DNA from: Halorubrum sp. GN11_10-6_MGM
GTDB taxonomy: Archaea > Halobacteriota > Halobacteria > Halobacteriales > Haloferacaceae
DNA length: 39,002 nucleotides
Direction of reading: 5' to 3'
NCBI RefSeq assembly: GCF_005435165.1
Contig: NZ_SGUC01000028.1
Span: forward strand, 1-39,002
The translations under genes were made by a program, and so were the position numbers. Of this stretch, positions 30,142-38,994 are shown piece by piece (the first letter of the stretch is position 1; every line of letters starts with the position of its first letter). The notes beneath the pieces were generated by a model, which saw only the letters and a program-made list of their open reading frames with translations, was not told the DNA's origin and ran no database searches.

Positions 30142-31290
30142 ATGGACACCGAATTCGCCTATTGGGTGCCGAACGTCAGCGGCGGGCTGGTCGTTTCGGA
30201 CTGGGACACGGAGACGGACTGGACGTACGACTACAACCTCGATCTCGCCCGCACGGCGGAGTCGGTCGGGTTCGACTACGCGCTCGCACAGGCGCGCTTC
30301 TTCGGCAGCTACGGGGCGGACAAACAGCTTGAGGCGCTGTCGATCGCCAACGCGCTCGCCGCGCAGACCGACGATCTCCACGTGATCGGCGCGGTCCATC
30401 CCGGGCTGTGGGAGCCCGGCCCGCTGGCGAACTTCATCTCGACGGCCGACCGAATCAGCGACGGGCGGTTCTCGATCAACGTCGTCTCCGGCTGGTTCAA
30501 AGGCGAGTTCACCGGGTTCGGCCAGTCGTGGCTCGAACACGACGAGCGGTACGCCCGCTCGTCGGAGTTCATCGAGGTGCTGAAAGCGCTGTGGACCGAG
30601 GACCGCGCGACCTACGACGGCCGCTTTTACACGATCGGGAAGGACATCGAGGGGTTCGAGGGGGCACCGATGGAGCCGAAACCCGTCCAGGACCCGTACC
30701 CGCAGGTGTTCCAGGGCGGGAACTCGCAGGCGGCCCGAGAGATGGCCGCGAGACACGCCGACGTCCTCTTCATCAACGGCGGGAGCCTCCAAGAGATCCG
30801 CGCCGTCATCGACGACGTCGAGGCGTACGCCGAGGAGTTCGGCACGGAGCCGCCGCGGTTCGCCGCGAACGCGTTCGTCATCCAGCGTGACACCGAGGCC
30901 GAGTCCAAGGAGGTCTTAGAGGGGATCATCGAGAACGCGACCGACGAGGCGGTCGACGCCTTCAAAGAGCAGGTGAAGGAGGCCGGCCAGTCGTCGGACG
31001 AGGGCGAGGGGATGTGGGCCGACTCCGACTTCGAGGATCTGGTCCAGTACAACGACGGCTTCAAGACCGGACTCATCGGGACCGACGACCAGATCGTCGA
31101 GCGGATCCGGAAGCTGGACGCCGTCGGTATCGACATCGTCCTCGCGGGTTTCCTAGACTTCGAGGAGGAGCTCAAACGCTTCGGCGAGACGATTATTCCG
31201 GCGATCGACGAGGCCGAGCCCCTCGATCCCGACGCGGTCGACGCGGTCGACGAGATCGAGACGGTCGGCGGCGCGAAGGTGGCTCGATAG
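30142..31290 (+). CDS. SfnG-like dimethylsulfone/alkanesulfonate flavin-dependent monooxygenase
   Basis: A 382-aa bacterial-luciferase-like (LLM) monooxygenase. The N-terminus FAYWVPNVSGGLVVSDW and the later NVVSGWFKGEFTGFG and WLEHDERYARSSEFIEVLKALW are the pattern of SfnG, the FMNH2-dependent dimethylsulfone monooxygenase that releases methanesulfinate. It differs from SsuD mainly by the SfnG start. A charged insertion near residues 275-295 and a tail of about 20 acidic residues are halophilic additions. The start is supported by GGTTAAG about 25-30 nt upstream (leaderless). It abuts a flavin reductase gene with no gap, which would supply FMNH2. Probable role: scavenging sulfur from organosulfur compounds. 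Confidence 0.85.
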   Translation: MDTEFAYWVPNVSGGLVVSDWDTETDWTYDYNLDLARTAESVGFDYALAQARFFGSYGADKQLEALSIANALAAQTDDLHVIGAVHPGLWEPGPLANFISTADRISDGRFSINVVSGWFKGEFTGFGQSWLEHDERYARSSEFIEVLKALWTEDRATYDGRFYTIGKDIEGFEGAPMEPKPVQDPYPQVFQGGNSQAAREMAARHADVLFINGGSLQEIRAVIDDVEAYAEEFGTEPPRFAANAFVIQRDTEAESKEVLEGIIENATDEAVDAFKEQVKEAGQSSDEGEGMWADSDFEDLVQYNDGFKTGLIGTDDQIVERIRKLDAVGIDIVLAGFLDFEEELKRFGETIIPAIDEAEPLDPDAVDAVDEIETVGGAKVAR

Positions 31291-31887
31291 ATGGCGGACC
31301 GAACCCTCCTCGGGATCGTCGGCAGCGTCTCCGCCGACTCCCGGACGCGGACCGCGGTCGAAGTCGCGCTGGACGCGGCGGCCGACGAACGCGGCGTCGA
31401 GACCGCGCTGCTCCACCTCGCCGAGTACGACCTCGACACCGCGGACGGCCGCGGCATCGACAACTACGAGGGCGACACCGCCGAGGCGCTCGAACTGATC
31501 GTCGAGGCCGACGCCTACGTCGTCGGGACCCCCGTCTACCGCGGCTCGTACTCGGGCGCGCTCAAGAACCTCCTCGACATGGTTCCCAGGGGCCAGTGGC
31601 AGGGCGACGTCGCCCCCTTCGAGAACGCGGCGGTCGGACTCGTCGCGACCGGCGCGACGAACCACCACTTCCTCGCGGTCGACCAGGAGCTCCGACCCGT
31701 GTTCGCGTTCTTCGGCGCACACACCGTCGGGGGCGCGGTGTACGCGAACGGCGACCAGTTCGATGAGGGGGAGATAGCCGACGGCGACCTCCGCGACCAC
31801 CTCGAACTGCTGGGCGGGGCCACGGTCGAGCTGTCGGCGGCGGTGGAAGACGGAGACGCGCTCGGCGAGATCGGACCCGCTATCTGA
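31291..31887 (+). CDS. NADPH-dependent FMN reductase (SsuE/MsuE type)
   Basis: A 198-aa flavodoxin-like reductase. The start LLGIVGSVSADSRTR is the FMN-phosphate loop; GTPVYRGSYSGALKNLLDM near 72-90 is the family signature; GATNHHF near 122-128 binds the flavin ring. It would reduce FMN with NAD(P)H and hand it to the upstream monooxygenase, which it follows directly (TAG then ATG). Such two-component pairs are usual for SfnG and SsuD. Confidence 0.88.
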   Translation: MADRTLLGIVGSVSADSRTRTAVEVALDAAADERGVETALLHLAEYDLDTADGRGIDNYEGDTAEALELIVEADAYVVGTPVYRGSYSGALKNLLDMVPRGQWQGDVAPFENAAVGLVATGATNHHFLAVDQELRPVFAFFGAHTVGGAVYANGDQFDEGEIADGDLRDHLELLGGATVELSAAVEDGDALGEIGPAI

Positions 31888-31914
31888 CCGTTCTCGGTTC
31901 GGTCGGCGGGAGCG

Positions 31915-32934
31915 TCACTCCGACGGCGACGACACCCGCACCACCTGCTTGCCGATGTTGTCGCCGGAGAACAGGCCGAGGAAGGCGTCTGGGGCGTTCT
32001 CTAAACCCTCCACGACCGTCTCGCGGTGTTCGAGGTCGCCGCTCGCGACCCACTCGGCGAGCCGCTCGCTCGCCTCGCCGAACCGGGTCGCGAAGTCGCC
32101 GACGAGCAGGCCCTCGACTCTGGCCCGCACCGAGATCAGCTGGGGGAGCTTGCGCGGACCGGTCGGGACGTCCTCGTCGTTGTAGTGGGCGATCTGGCCG
32201 CAGACCGCGACGCGCGCGTCGAGGTTCAGCTTCGTGAAGACGGCGTCGGTAATGGGGCCGCCGACGTTGTCGAAGTAGACGTCCACGCCGTCGGGAGCGG
32301 CCTCGTCGAGCGCGGCGCGGTAGTCGTCGGTCGTCTTGTAGTTGATCGCGGCGTCGAAGCCGAGGTCGTCGGTGAGCCAGTCGGTCTTCTCGTCGCTGCC
32401 GGCGAACCCGACCACGCGACAGCCGTTGCGCACCGCGATCTGGCCGACAACCGAGCCGACGGCGCCGGCGGCGCCGGAGACGACGACCGTGTCGCCGGGC
32501 TTCGGCTGGCCGACCTCCAGCAGGCCGAAGTAGGCGGTCCGGCCGGGCATGCCGAGGACGCCGAGATACGCCTCGGGGGCCGCGATCGTCGGATCGACGG
32601 GCGCGACGTCGTCGGTGTCGAGCGTCGCGTAGTCGGCCCACGTCCCCTCGCCGGTCACGAGGTCGCCCGCGTCGTACGCGTCGCTCTCGCTCTCGATCAC
32701 CTCGCCGACGACGCCGCCCTTCAGCGCGTCGCCCACGTCCCACGGCTCGGCGTACGACTCGGCGTCGCGCATCCGACCGCGCATGTACGGGTCGACCGAG
32801 AGGAACCGGGTGCGAACAAGGAGTTCGCCCGGCGCGGGAGTGGGGACGTCAGTCTCGCGCAGTTCGAAGCTGTCCTGGTTGGGCTCGCCGGTCGGCCGCT
32901 CGGCGAGCAGCCACTCGCGGTTGGTGTCCGTCAC
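31915..32934 (-). CDS. MDR-superfamily NADP-dependent oxidoreductase (CurA/PtgR-like)
   Basis: A 339-aa medium-chain reductase without zinc ligands. Typical parts are WLLAERPTGEP at the start, VDPYMRGRMRD near residue 48, PGDTVVVSGAAGAVGSVVGQIA near 148-169 (Rossmann NADP site) and YFDNVGG near 223-229. These are marks of the CurA/leukotriene-B4-dehydrogenase group that reduces alpha,beta-unsaturated ketones with NADPH. The start is the GTG at 32934; a longer open frame runs upstream through an unrelated gene and is not coding. Convergent with the flavin reductase gene. Confidence 0.85.
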   Translation of the reverse strand: MTDTNREWLLAERPTGEPNQDSFELRETDVPTPAPGELLVRTRFLSVDPYMRGRMRDAESYAEPWDVGDALKGGVVGEVIESESDAYDAGDLVTGEGTWADYATLDTDDVAPVDPTIAAPEAYLGVLGMPGRTAYFGLLEVGQPKPGDTVVVSGAAGAVGSVVGQIAVRNGCRVVGFAGSDEKTDWLTDDLGFDAAINYKTTDDYRAALDEAAPDGVDVYFDNVGGPITDAVFTKLNLDARVAVCGQIAHYNDEDVPTGPRKLPQLISVRARVEGLLVGDFATRFGEASERLAEWVASGDLEHRETVVEGLENAPDAFLGLFSGDNIGKQVVRVSSPSE

Positions 32935-33037
32935 GGTCGCCGTTGGTGGACGCGACTGAACAGGGTTTGGTCCCCAGCAGCCGTCGTGGGGATCCGGAAG
33001 TGAGCGCCGTCGGCGGGATCCGGAGGCGGGCGACGGG

Positions 33038-34201
33038 CTACTCGCCGCCGAGCGGGATCCGCAGTCGACCGCCGTCGCGCTCGCCGCCGACGCCCTCGAC
33101 CGCGGTGCCGAACGCGTCGGAGCGCTCGGCGACCGTCTCGCGTACCCACTCGGCGACCTCGCCGTCGGCCAGCCTCGCGGTCTCGTCGGCGATCGCGGTC
33201 GGAACGACGTCGAGCGCGGCGAGCTCCCCGCCGCGGACGACGAGTTCGAACAGCGCGCTCCGCTTGTTGTAGACGCCCTCGCGGTCGCGATAGCTGACGT
33301 AGTCGTCCACGAAGTCTCCCGCGTCGTAGATGATCGGGCAGCCGTCGTACACCTCCACGCCCTGAAGCACGTGGGCGCTGTGGCCGTGGACGACGTCGAC
33401 CCCCCGCTCGACGAGCCACCGGCCGAACCGCTCGTGGACCGCGCGCGGCTCCGTCTCCCAGTTCGCCCCCCAGTGGAGCGAGGCGACCACGAGGTCCGGC
33501 TCCGCTTCGGCGACGCGGTCGAGGACGTCGCCGACGAGGGTTCGCGTCCCGCGGACCGCGGGGTCGAGCCGCGCGAACGCGGTTCCCGGATCGGCGTCGG
33601 TCGCCGCGAACGCGGTCGACTGGTCGGTGAGCCCGAACGCCGCGACGGTGAGATCGCCGGCCTCGAACGTCGCGGGGCGGAGCGCCTCGCCGGCGTTCGC
33701 GCCCGCGCCGGCGCGGGCGATGCCGGCGTCCGCGAGGTGTCGCCGCGTGTCGCGGAGCGCCGGCTCCCGGTAGTCGAGGACGTGATTGTTGGCGAGCGAG
33801 ACGAACGAGGTCCCGGCCGCCTCAAGCGCGGGGACGGCGAACGAGGGGGGTGAGCGGAAGTAGTACACCTTGTCGGGCCACCGCTCGCCGCGGTCGGAGA
33901 CGCAACACTCCAGGTTGCCGACGAGCGCGTCGAGTTCGCGGAGCCGCGTCAGCGTCGACCCCCAGACGCCTTCGGGGTCGTCGCCGTCGGCCCAGCGGTC
34001 GGCGACGCTGCGGCCGAGCATGAGGTCGCCGACGAAGCCGATCCGCGCGGTCTCGTCGTCGGCGTCTCCGTCGACGTCGTCCGCGCTTCCGTCGGTGTCG
34101 CTCGCGCCGTCGGTGTCGGAGGTCGGGGAGTTCGCGGCGCAACCGGCGAGTCCACCGAGGCCGGCGGCGCCCGAGGCGAGCAGGGACCGGCGCGTGACCA
34201 T
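33038..34201 (-). CDS. CapA-like metallophosphoesterase lipoprotein
   Basis: A 387-aa secreted protein. It has a Tat signal (TRRSLLASG) and a lipobox-like LAGC, then an acidic linker rich in Asp, Ser and Gly. The mature part has CapA/PGA_cap hallmarks: GFVGDLMLGRSVAD, LVGNLECCVSD, SLANNHVLDY, ASLHWGANWE, and HGHSAHVLQGVEVY with IIYDAGDFVDDY. CapA proteins are linked to poly-gamma-glutamate capsule export, although many are general phosphoesterases. It is probably anchored outside the cell. I chose the ATG at 34201 over the GTG two codons upstream because RR follows directly. Confidence 0.88.
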   Translation of the reverse strand: MVTRRSLLASGAAGLGGLAGCAANSPTSDTDGASDTDGSADDVDGDADDETARIGFVGDLMLGRSVADRWADGDDPEGVWGSTLTRLRELDALVGNLECCVSDRGERWPDKVYYFRSPPSFAVPALEAAGTSFVSLANNHVLDYREPALRDTRRHLADAGIARAGAGANAGEALRPATFEAGDLTVAAFGLTDQSTAFAATDADPGTAFARLDPAVRGTRTLVGDVLDRVAEAEPDLVVASLHWGANWETEPRAVHERFGRWLVERGVDVVHGHSAHVLQGVEVYDGCPIIYDAGDFVDDYVSYRDREGVYNKRSALFELVVRGGELAALDVVPTAIADETARLADGEVAEWVRETVAERSDAFGTAVEGVGGERDGGRLRIPLGGE

Positions 34202-34291
34202 CGTCACGAGGTCTCGGCGAGCGGGGACTTCAACGCTCCGAACGGGGAGAGAGGGGAGCGAGCTAAGGGGTCGTCCGTCGGCGAGCCGACC

Positions 34292-34492
34292 TCACGCAAC
34301 CGCGACGCCGTTGCGCGTGAGGTAGTCGCTCGCGGCCTTGATCTCGACGGGGCTGCCGACGATCCGGTACTGTTCGGGCGTCTCGACGACGGTGACGGTG
34401 AACCGGTTTTCGAGGCGCTCCCGATGGCCGTCGAGCGCGCGGCGCGGGAGGACGATCTGCGTGCTGTCGCGAAGGCTCGACGGATCTGGCAT
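34292..34492 (-). CDS. small conserved haloarchaeal protein (VNG_1110C-like)
   Basis: A 66-aa protein: PDPSSLRDSTQIVLPR, then ENRFTVTVVETPEQYRIVGSPVEIKAASDYLTRNGV in parts. Short strands and one helix give a plausible alpha-beta fold. It resembles a short haloarchaeal family of unknown function, here assigned from memory of the pattern. High GC like the chromosome. Confidence 0.6.
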   Translation of the reverse strand: MPDPSSLRDSTQIVLPRRALDGHRERLENRFTVTVVETPEQYRIVGSPVEIKAASDYLTRNGVAVA

Positions 34493-34695
34493 TCGGCGTG
34501 TCAGAAGGTTATTCGTCTCCGATATAACCGTGTCGAAATATCGGCGCGCCAACCACTCGTTCGACGGCGAACCGTCGGCTCGCGGGGGGTATCGCGGTCC
34601 TCGGTTTGCGGGGCCGTCGGGGGATTCGGTTCGCCGTGACGGGGCGGCGATCCGAAGGAACACCTTTAACGAGCCGACCGGCCGAGGGTTTGGTA

Positions 34696-35805
34696 ATGGG
34701 ACTGGAGGAGGAGATCGAAGACCTCCGCGAGGAGATCGCCGAGACGCCCTACAACAAGTCCACGGAGGCACACATCGGGCGCTTGAAGGCGAAGCTCGCG
34801 GAGAAAAAGGAGAAGCTGGAGAACCAGTCCTCCGCCGGCGGCGGCCACGGCTACGCGGTCGAGAAGCACGGTGACGCCACGGTCGCCTTGGTCGGCTTCC
34901 CGAGCGTCGGCAAGTCCACACTCATCAACGCCCTCACCAACGCCGACAGCGAGGTGGGCTCCTACGAGTTCACGACGCTCGACGTCAACCCCGGAATGCT
35001 ACAGTACCGCGGGGCGAACATCCAGATCCTCGACGTTCCCGGGCTGATCGAGGGCGCCGCGGGCGGGCGCGGGGGCGGGAAGGAAGTGCTCTCCGTCGTC
35101 CGGACGGCGGACTTGGTCGTGTTCATGCTCTCGGTCTTCGAGATAGAGCAGTACGACCGGCTCCGCGAGGAGCTGTACGCGACGAACATCCGCCTCGACA
35201 CCGAGCCGCCGAACATCAACATCCGGAAGACGCACAAAGACGGGCTCGGCGTGACGATGAGCGACGACGTGAGCTTGGACGAGGAGACGGTCAAGCAGGT
35301 CCTCCGCGAGTACGGCTACGTCAACGCGAAGGTGACGATCCCTCACGACCTCACCATCGACGAGCTCGTCGACGCCGTGATGGACAACCGCGAGTACCTC
35401 CCCTCGATGGTCTCCGTCAACAAGGCCGACCTCATCGACAAGAGCTACCTCCCGACCGTCAAGGAGGAACTGCGCGAGCGCGACCTCGACCCCGACGACG
35501 TGATCTTCATCTCCGCCGAGGAGGGGCTCGGCCTCGACGGCCTGAAGGAACGGCTCTGGGAGGAGCTGGGCGTGATTCGGATATACATGGACAAGCCCGG
35601 CCGCGGCGTCGACTACGAGGAGCCCCTAATTTTGTTCGAGGGCGACACCGTCGGCGACGCCTGTTCGAAGCTCGGCGGCGAGTTCGACGAGCGGTTCAAG
35701 TTCGCGCGGGTGTCCGGCGACAGCGCCAAACACGACGACCAGCAGGTCGGGAAGAGCCACGAGTTAGCCGACGAGGACGTGCTCCGGATCGTCGCGCGGA
35801 AGTAG
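34696..35805 (+). CDS. DRG-family (Obg-type) GTPase
   Basis: A 369-aa GTP-binding protein of the developmentally regulated GTP-binding (DRG) family. An N-terminal helical hairpin (about 1-55) precedes the G domain. G1 is GFPSVGKST, G2 lies in YEFTTLD, G3 is DVPGLIEGAAGGRGGG, G4 is NKAD and G5 is SAEEG. An S5D2L-like insertion lies in the middle and a TGS domain at the C-terminus (DKPGRGVDYEEPLILFEGDTVGD region, in parts). DRG proteins bind ribosomes and act in translation. It is an ordinary chromosomal gene; the start is clear. Confidence 0.92.
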   Translation: MGLEEEIEDLREEIAETPYNKSTEAHIGRLKAKLAEKKEKLENQSSAGGGHGYAVEKHGDATVALVGFPSVGKSTLINALTNADSEVGSYEFTTLDVNPGMLQYRGANIQILDVPGLIEGAAGGRGGGKEVLSVVRTADLVVFMLSVFEIEQYDRLREELYATNIRLDTEPPNINIRKTHKDGLGVTMSDDVSLDEETVKQVLREYGYVNAKVTIPHDLTIDELVDAVMDNREYLPSMVSVNKADLIDKSYLPTVKEELRERDLDPDDVIFISAEEGLGLDGLKERLWEELGVIRIYMDKPGRGVDYEEPLILFEGDTVGDACSKLGGEFDERFKFARVSGDSAKHDDQQVGKSHELADEDVLRIVARK

Positions 35806-36171
35806 GTCAATCATCCCCGGTCGTCCACCGTGACCGAGACCGCCGAAGCCCCAGTCGCGCTCGACTCCCACAGCTCGCTGCGGTCCTCGGTCACTACGCT
35901 CTCTGCGGTCCTTGCGTCGCTGGGGTTCGTCGAGCGCGACTGCCCCTTCGATCCCCGCCCAACCGCGACCGCACCTCACACCTCCCCAACCTCGTCGGCC
36001 TCCCTCCGGTCGGCCGACTCCCTCGCGCGTGCTCCTCGGCCGCGGTGCGGCCTCGGAGGCACGCGCCACCGCATTCTGAGGGCAATGTAACCCGATCTCG
36101 TCACCACGGCGCGGACGGTCGCTACTGCGAGCGACCGAAAGGCGCTTTTCGCGGGGCCGCGACCGTCGGGT
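35806..36171. other. intergenic with GC-rich dispersed repeat
   Basis: 366 bp between two GTPase genes. No gene is convincing in it; ORFs on both strands are GC-bias artefacts. The part 35971-36074 is the inverted partner of a repeat at 38887-38994. The rest shows nothing I can name. Confidence 0.5.
35971..36074 (+). repeat. GC-rich dispersed repeat, copy A
   Basis: About 104 bp. At least 50 contiguous bases (about 35991-36042) are identical to the reverse complement of copy B at the right edge; flanks match with a few changes and a short length difference. It lies in a non-coding gap and is probably a dispersed genomic repeat. Confidence 0.75.
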
Positions 36172-37359
36172 ATGCTCACGGTCGCGCTCGCGGGCAAGCC
36201 GAACGCCGGCAAGTCCACCTTCTACACCGCCGCCACGATGGCCGACGTCGACGTCGCGAACTACCCGTTCACGACCGTCGACCCGAACCGAGGCGTGACC
36301 TACGTCCGCACCGAGTGCCCCTGCCTCGACCGCGAGGAGCGCTGCGGGGCGGAGAACTGCCGCGACGGGAAGCGCTACGTCCCGGTCGAACTGCTCGACG
36401 TCGCCGGGCTCGTGCCGGGCGCCCACGAGGGGAAGGGGCTCGGCAACCAGTTCCTCGACGAGCTGACGAACGCGGACGTCGTGTTGAACGTCGTCGACGC
36501 CTCCGGCGCCACCAACGCCGAGGGGGAGCCGGTCGAGGTCGGGAGCCACGACCCCCTCGACGACGTGGACTTCGTCGAGGAGGAGATGGACCTCTGGCTG
36601 GCGGGCATCGTCGACCGCAACTGGGAGGGCGTCGAGCGGCAGTCGCGCGCGCCCGACTTCGACCTCGAAGCCGCCCTCTCGGACATGCTCACCGGCTTCG
36701 GCGCGACCGAATACGACGTGACCGCGGTCCTCCGCGACCTCTCGTACCCCGACGACCCGAAGGCGTGGACCGACGACGACCGCGAGGCGCTGGCGCGGGC
36801 GGTCCGCCGCCGCACGAAGCCCATCGTCGTCGTCGCGAACAAGGTCGACGCCGCGCCCGACGGCGCGGTCGACCGCATCCGAGAGGGGACGGACAAGCCC
36901 GTGATCCCCGCGACGGCCGACGGCGAGCTCGCCCTCCGTCGGGCCGCGGAGGCGGGCGTCGTCGACTACGACCCGGGCGACGAGGAGTTCGCGGTCGTCG
37001 GCGACGTCTCCGACGACCAGCGCGCCGGCCTCGACGCCCTCCGCGAGTCGATGGCGACCCACGGCGGGACGGGCGTCCAGACCGCGCTGAACGCGGCCGT
37101 CTACGACCTCCTCGACCGGATCACGGCCTACCCGGTCCAGGACGCCGGCAAGTGGACCGACGGGACCGGGAACGTCCTCCCGGACGCGTTCCTCCTGCCC
37201 GCGGGGTCGACCCCGCGCGACCTCGCGTACGCGGTCCACTCCGACATCGGCGAGGGCTACCTCCACGCGGTCGACGCGCGCGCCTCGCGCCGGATCGGCG
37301 AGGACCACGAGCTGACCGAGGGCGACGTGGTGAAGATCGTCTCGACCGCGGGCCCGTGA
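36172..37359 (+). CDS. YchF-type GTP/ATP-binding protein
   Basis: A 395-aa Obg-superfamily protein of the archaeal YchF/OLA1-like group. G1 is GKPNAGKST (8-16), G2 lies in NYPFTTVDPN, G3 is DVAGLVPGAHEGKGLGNQF, and G4 is NKVD near 222-225. A cysteine-containing insertion, CPCLDREERCGAENC, near residues 48-62 follows the G2 region, as in archaeal members. A TGS-like domain forms the C-terminus (LLPAGSTPRDLAYAVHSDIGEGY in parts). These proteins associate with ribosomes. Second translation GTPase after DRG at 34696; the two are unrelated in detail. Confidence 0.9.
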   Translation: MLTVALAGKPNAGKSTFYTAATMADVDVANYPFTTVDPNRGVTYVRTECPCLDREERCGAENCRDGKRYVPVELLDVAGLVPGAHEGKGLGNQFLDELTNADVVLNVVDASGATNAEGEPVEVGSHDPLDDVDFVEEEMDLWLAGIVDRNWEGVERQSRAPDFDLEAALSDMLTGFGATEYDVTAVLRDLSYPDDPKAWTDDDREALARAVRRRTKPIVVVANKVDAAPDGAVDRIREGTDKPVIPATADGELALRRAAEAGVVDYDPGDEEFAVVGDVSDDQRAGLDALRESMATHGGTGVQTALNAAVYDLLDRITAYPVQDAGKWTDGTGNVLPDAFLLPAGSTPRDLAYAVHSDIGEGYLHAVDARASRRIGEDHELTEGDVVKIVSTAGP

Positions 37360-37448
37360 CCGGCGTCGGGCGTCAGCCTCGTCGGCGTTCTTCCGTGCGA
37401 CCGACAGGCACATGCGGGTCGGCCGAGACGGGCCCGTAGAGAGCGGCC

Positions 37449-38279
37449 ATGCTCGGGTTAGAACACGACTTCCGGATCGTCGACACCCGCGCGACCCTCG
37501 ACCCCGACGAGTCGTCGGTCGCCACCCACGGGCGGGACATCTCGCCGGAGCGCCTCGAACGCGAGATGCTTCAGGCGGGGATCGTCCGCGCGGTCGCGAG
37601 CCCCGGCCAGCGCGCCGCCGGGCGGAGCTACCTCCGCGCGAACAACGCCGTCGCCCGCCTGTCGATCGACCGCCCGTTCGTCGCGTTCGCCCGCCTCAAC
37701 GGCCCCCGCGACCCGGGCACCGGCCCGGTGTCGGCCGTCCGGAACCTCCGCGCCGAGCGCGACGACCACCACACCCGACCCGACGACGTCGAGCAGTACT
37801 CCTACGACGACCGCTTCCACGGGTTCACGCTGGCGCCCCACGTCGACGGGCTGCCGAACGAGGACGTCCTCTCGCGCCTCGAAGACGCCGATCTCCCGCT
37901 GTTCGTCCACGCGGGCCGGGAGTTCCCGCCCGAGGCGGTCGAGACGGAGCTGCTCGGCTACGACCTCCCGCTCGTCCTCGGGAGCTTCGGCGGCTACCCG
38001 CTGGACGCCGAGCTGATGAACCGGACGCTGGACCTGTTGGACGAACACGACCGTGTCTACGTCGACACGAGCGCGGTGCGCTACCGCGAGGTGCTCGAAC
38101 GCGGCGTCTTAGAACACCCCGACCGCGTCCTCTTCGGCTCCGGCGCGCCCGACGTCCACCCCAACGTCGGCGTGATGGAGGTGCTCACCCTCGACGTCTC
38201 CGAGGACCTGATGGCGCGCGTGCTGGCGAAGAACCCCGCCCGGCTCGTCCCGGCGCTCGCCGAGGGCGCCGACGTCTGA
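37449..38279 (+). CDS. amidohydrolase/TIM-barrel metallohydrolase-like protein
   Basis: A 276-aa protein of the amidohydrolase-2/TatD-like kind. Signs: RIVDTRATLD at the start instead of the canonical D-x-H-x-H; HGFTLAPHVDGLPN; LPLFVHAGREFPPE with a metal-type His; LPLVLGSFGGYP; VYVDTSAVRY; LFGSGAPDVHPNVGVMEV; then an AKNPARLV tail like the typical final helix. The first HxH motif is missing, so full metal binding is doubtful and the activity may be altered. No substrate can be named. Confidence 0.7.
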   Translation: MLGLEHDFRIVDTRATLDPDESSVATHGRDISPERLEREMLQAGIVRAVASPGQRAAGRSYLRANNAVARLSIDRPFVAFARLNGPRDPGTGPVSAVRNLRAERDDHHTRPDDVEQYSYDDRFHGFTLAPHVDGLPNEDVLSRLEDADLPLFVHAGREFPPEAVETELLGYDLPLVLGSFGGYPLDAELMNRTLDLLDEHDRVYVDTSAVRYREVLERGVLEHPDRVLFGSGAPDVHPNVGVMEVLTLDVSEDLMARVLAKNPARLVPALAEGADV

Positions 38280-38352
38280 GGCGACTCGGCGCGCCGCGTC
38301 GACCACCGCGGAAGCGACGCCCACTTGTCCCGCCGACGCCGAGGCCGCGAGC

Positions 38353-38838
38353 ATGAGCGATGCCGAGAGCGACTCCACGGGGACCGACGCCGACGACCCG
38401 CTCGTCGAGGTCGTCCGCGCCGTCGGCCACGAGAACGTCACCGCCGAGCACGCGAGCACCGTCGAACTCACGACCGACGACTGGCTCACCCTCGCCGGGG
38501 ACTGTATCGTCGGGGTGGAGGCCGACCGGACGCCCAGAGACTTCGACCCCGAGTTCCGCGAGGCGTGTCGGGACGCGGCCGCGACCATCGAGGCGACGCT
38601 CGTCGTCGACGCGGGCGACGAGACGCACCGGGAGACGATCGTCGGCCGCGGCGACCCCGACCTGACCCTCCTCGACGACTGCTCGATGGTCGGCCGCACG
38701 AGCGACTACACCGACGACGAGCGAACGATCTTCGTCGACGGGGACGGCGCGGCCGCCGACCTCGACCGCGACCTCGTGGCCGCGCTGGCCGACGGCGCCG
38801 AACTGACGCTGCGGCTCGAAGTCGATCCCATCGAGTGA
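38353..38838 (+). CDS. DUF371-family protein
   Basis: A 161-aa protein. The GHENVTAEHASTVELTTDDWLTLAGDCIVGV segment (given in parts: GHENVTA, TTDDWLT, GDCIVGV) is the DUF371 mark; residues 1-16 are an acidic tail. The rest is beta-rich, ending in LTLRLEVDPIE. DUF371 is conserved across archaea with unknown function. Chromosomal in character. Confidence 0.85.
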   Translation: MSDAESDSTGTDADDPLVEVVRAVGHENVTAEHASTVELTTDDWLTLAGDCIVGVEADRTPRDFDPEFREACRDAAATIEATLVVDAGDETHRETIVGRGDPDLTLLDDCSMVGRTSDYTDDERTIFVDGDGAAADLDRDLVAALADGAELTLRLEVDPIE

Positions 38839-38886
38839 CGCGAACGCGGGTCCCGGGAACGGTGCGTCTCGGCTGTTTGTAAACTG

Positions 38887-38994
38887 ATGCGGTGGCGCGT
38901 GCCTGCGAGCGGCCGCCCTCGGCGGCCGAGGAGCACGCGCGAGGGAGTCGGCCGACCGGAGGGAGGCCGACGAGGCTGGGGAGGGGTGAGGTGC
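38887..38994 (-). repeat. GC-rich dispersed repeat, copy B
   Basis: Inverted copy of 35971-36074. It begins 49 bp after the DUF371 stop and continues toward the window edge. It differs from copy A by a short block near CGGCCG and scattered bases. The pair brackets three genes in inverted orientation. Confidence 0.75.

Noticed and set aside
29726-30385. 219-codon ORF across the tRNA region
   Set aside because: It runs straight through tRNA-Leu and into the SfnG-like gene in another frame; its composition is not protein-like.
31915-33825. 636-codon minus-strand frame
   Set aside because: Only its last 339 codons are the oxidoreductase; the upstream part lies over the CapA-like gene in a different frame and is Arg/Ser/Pro-rich shadow.
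35764-37413. 549-codon minus-strand ORF opposite the YchF-like gene
   Set aside because: High-GC antisense shadow rich in Arg, Val and Asp; the plus-strand GTPase has all motifs.
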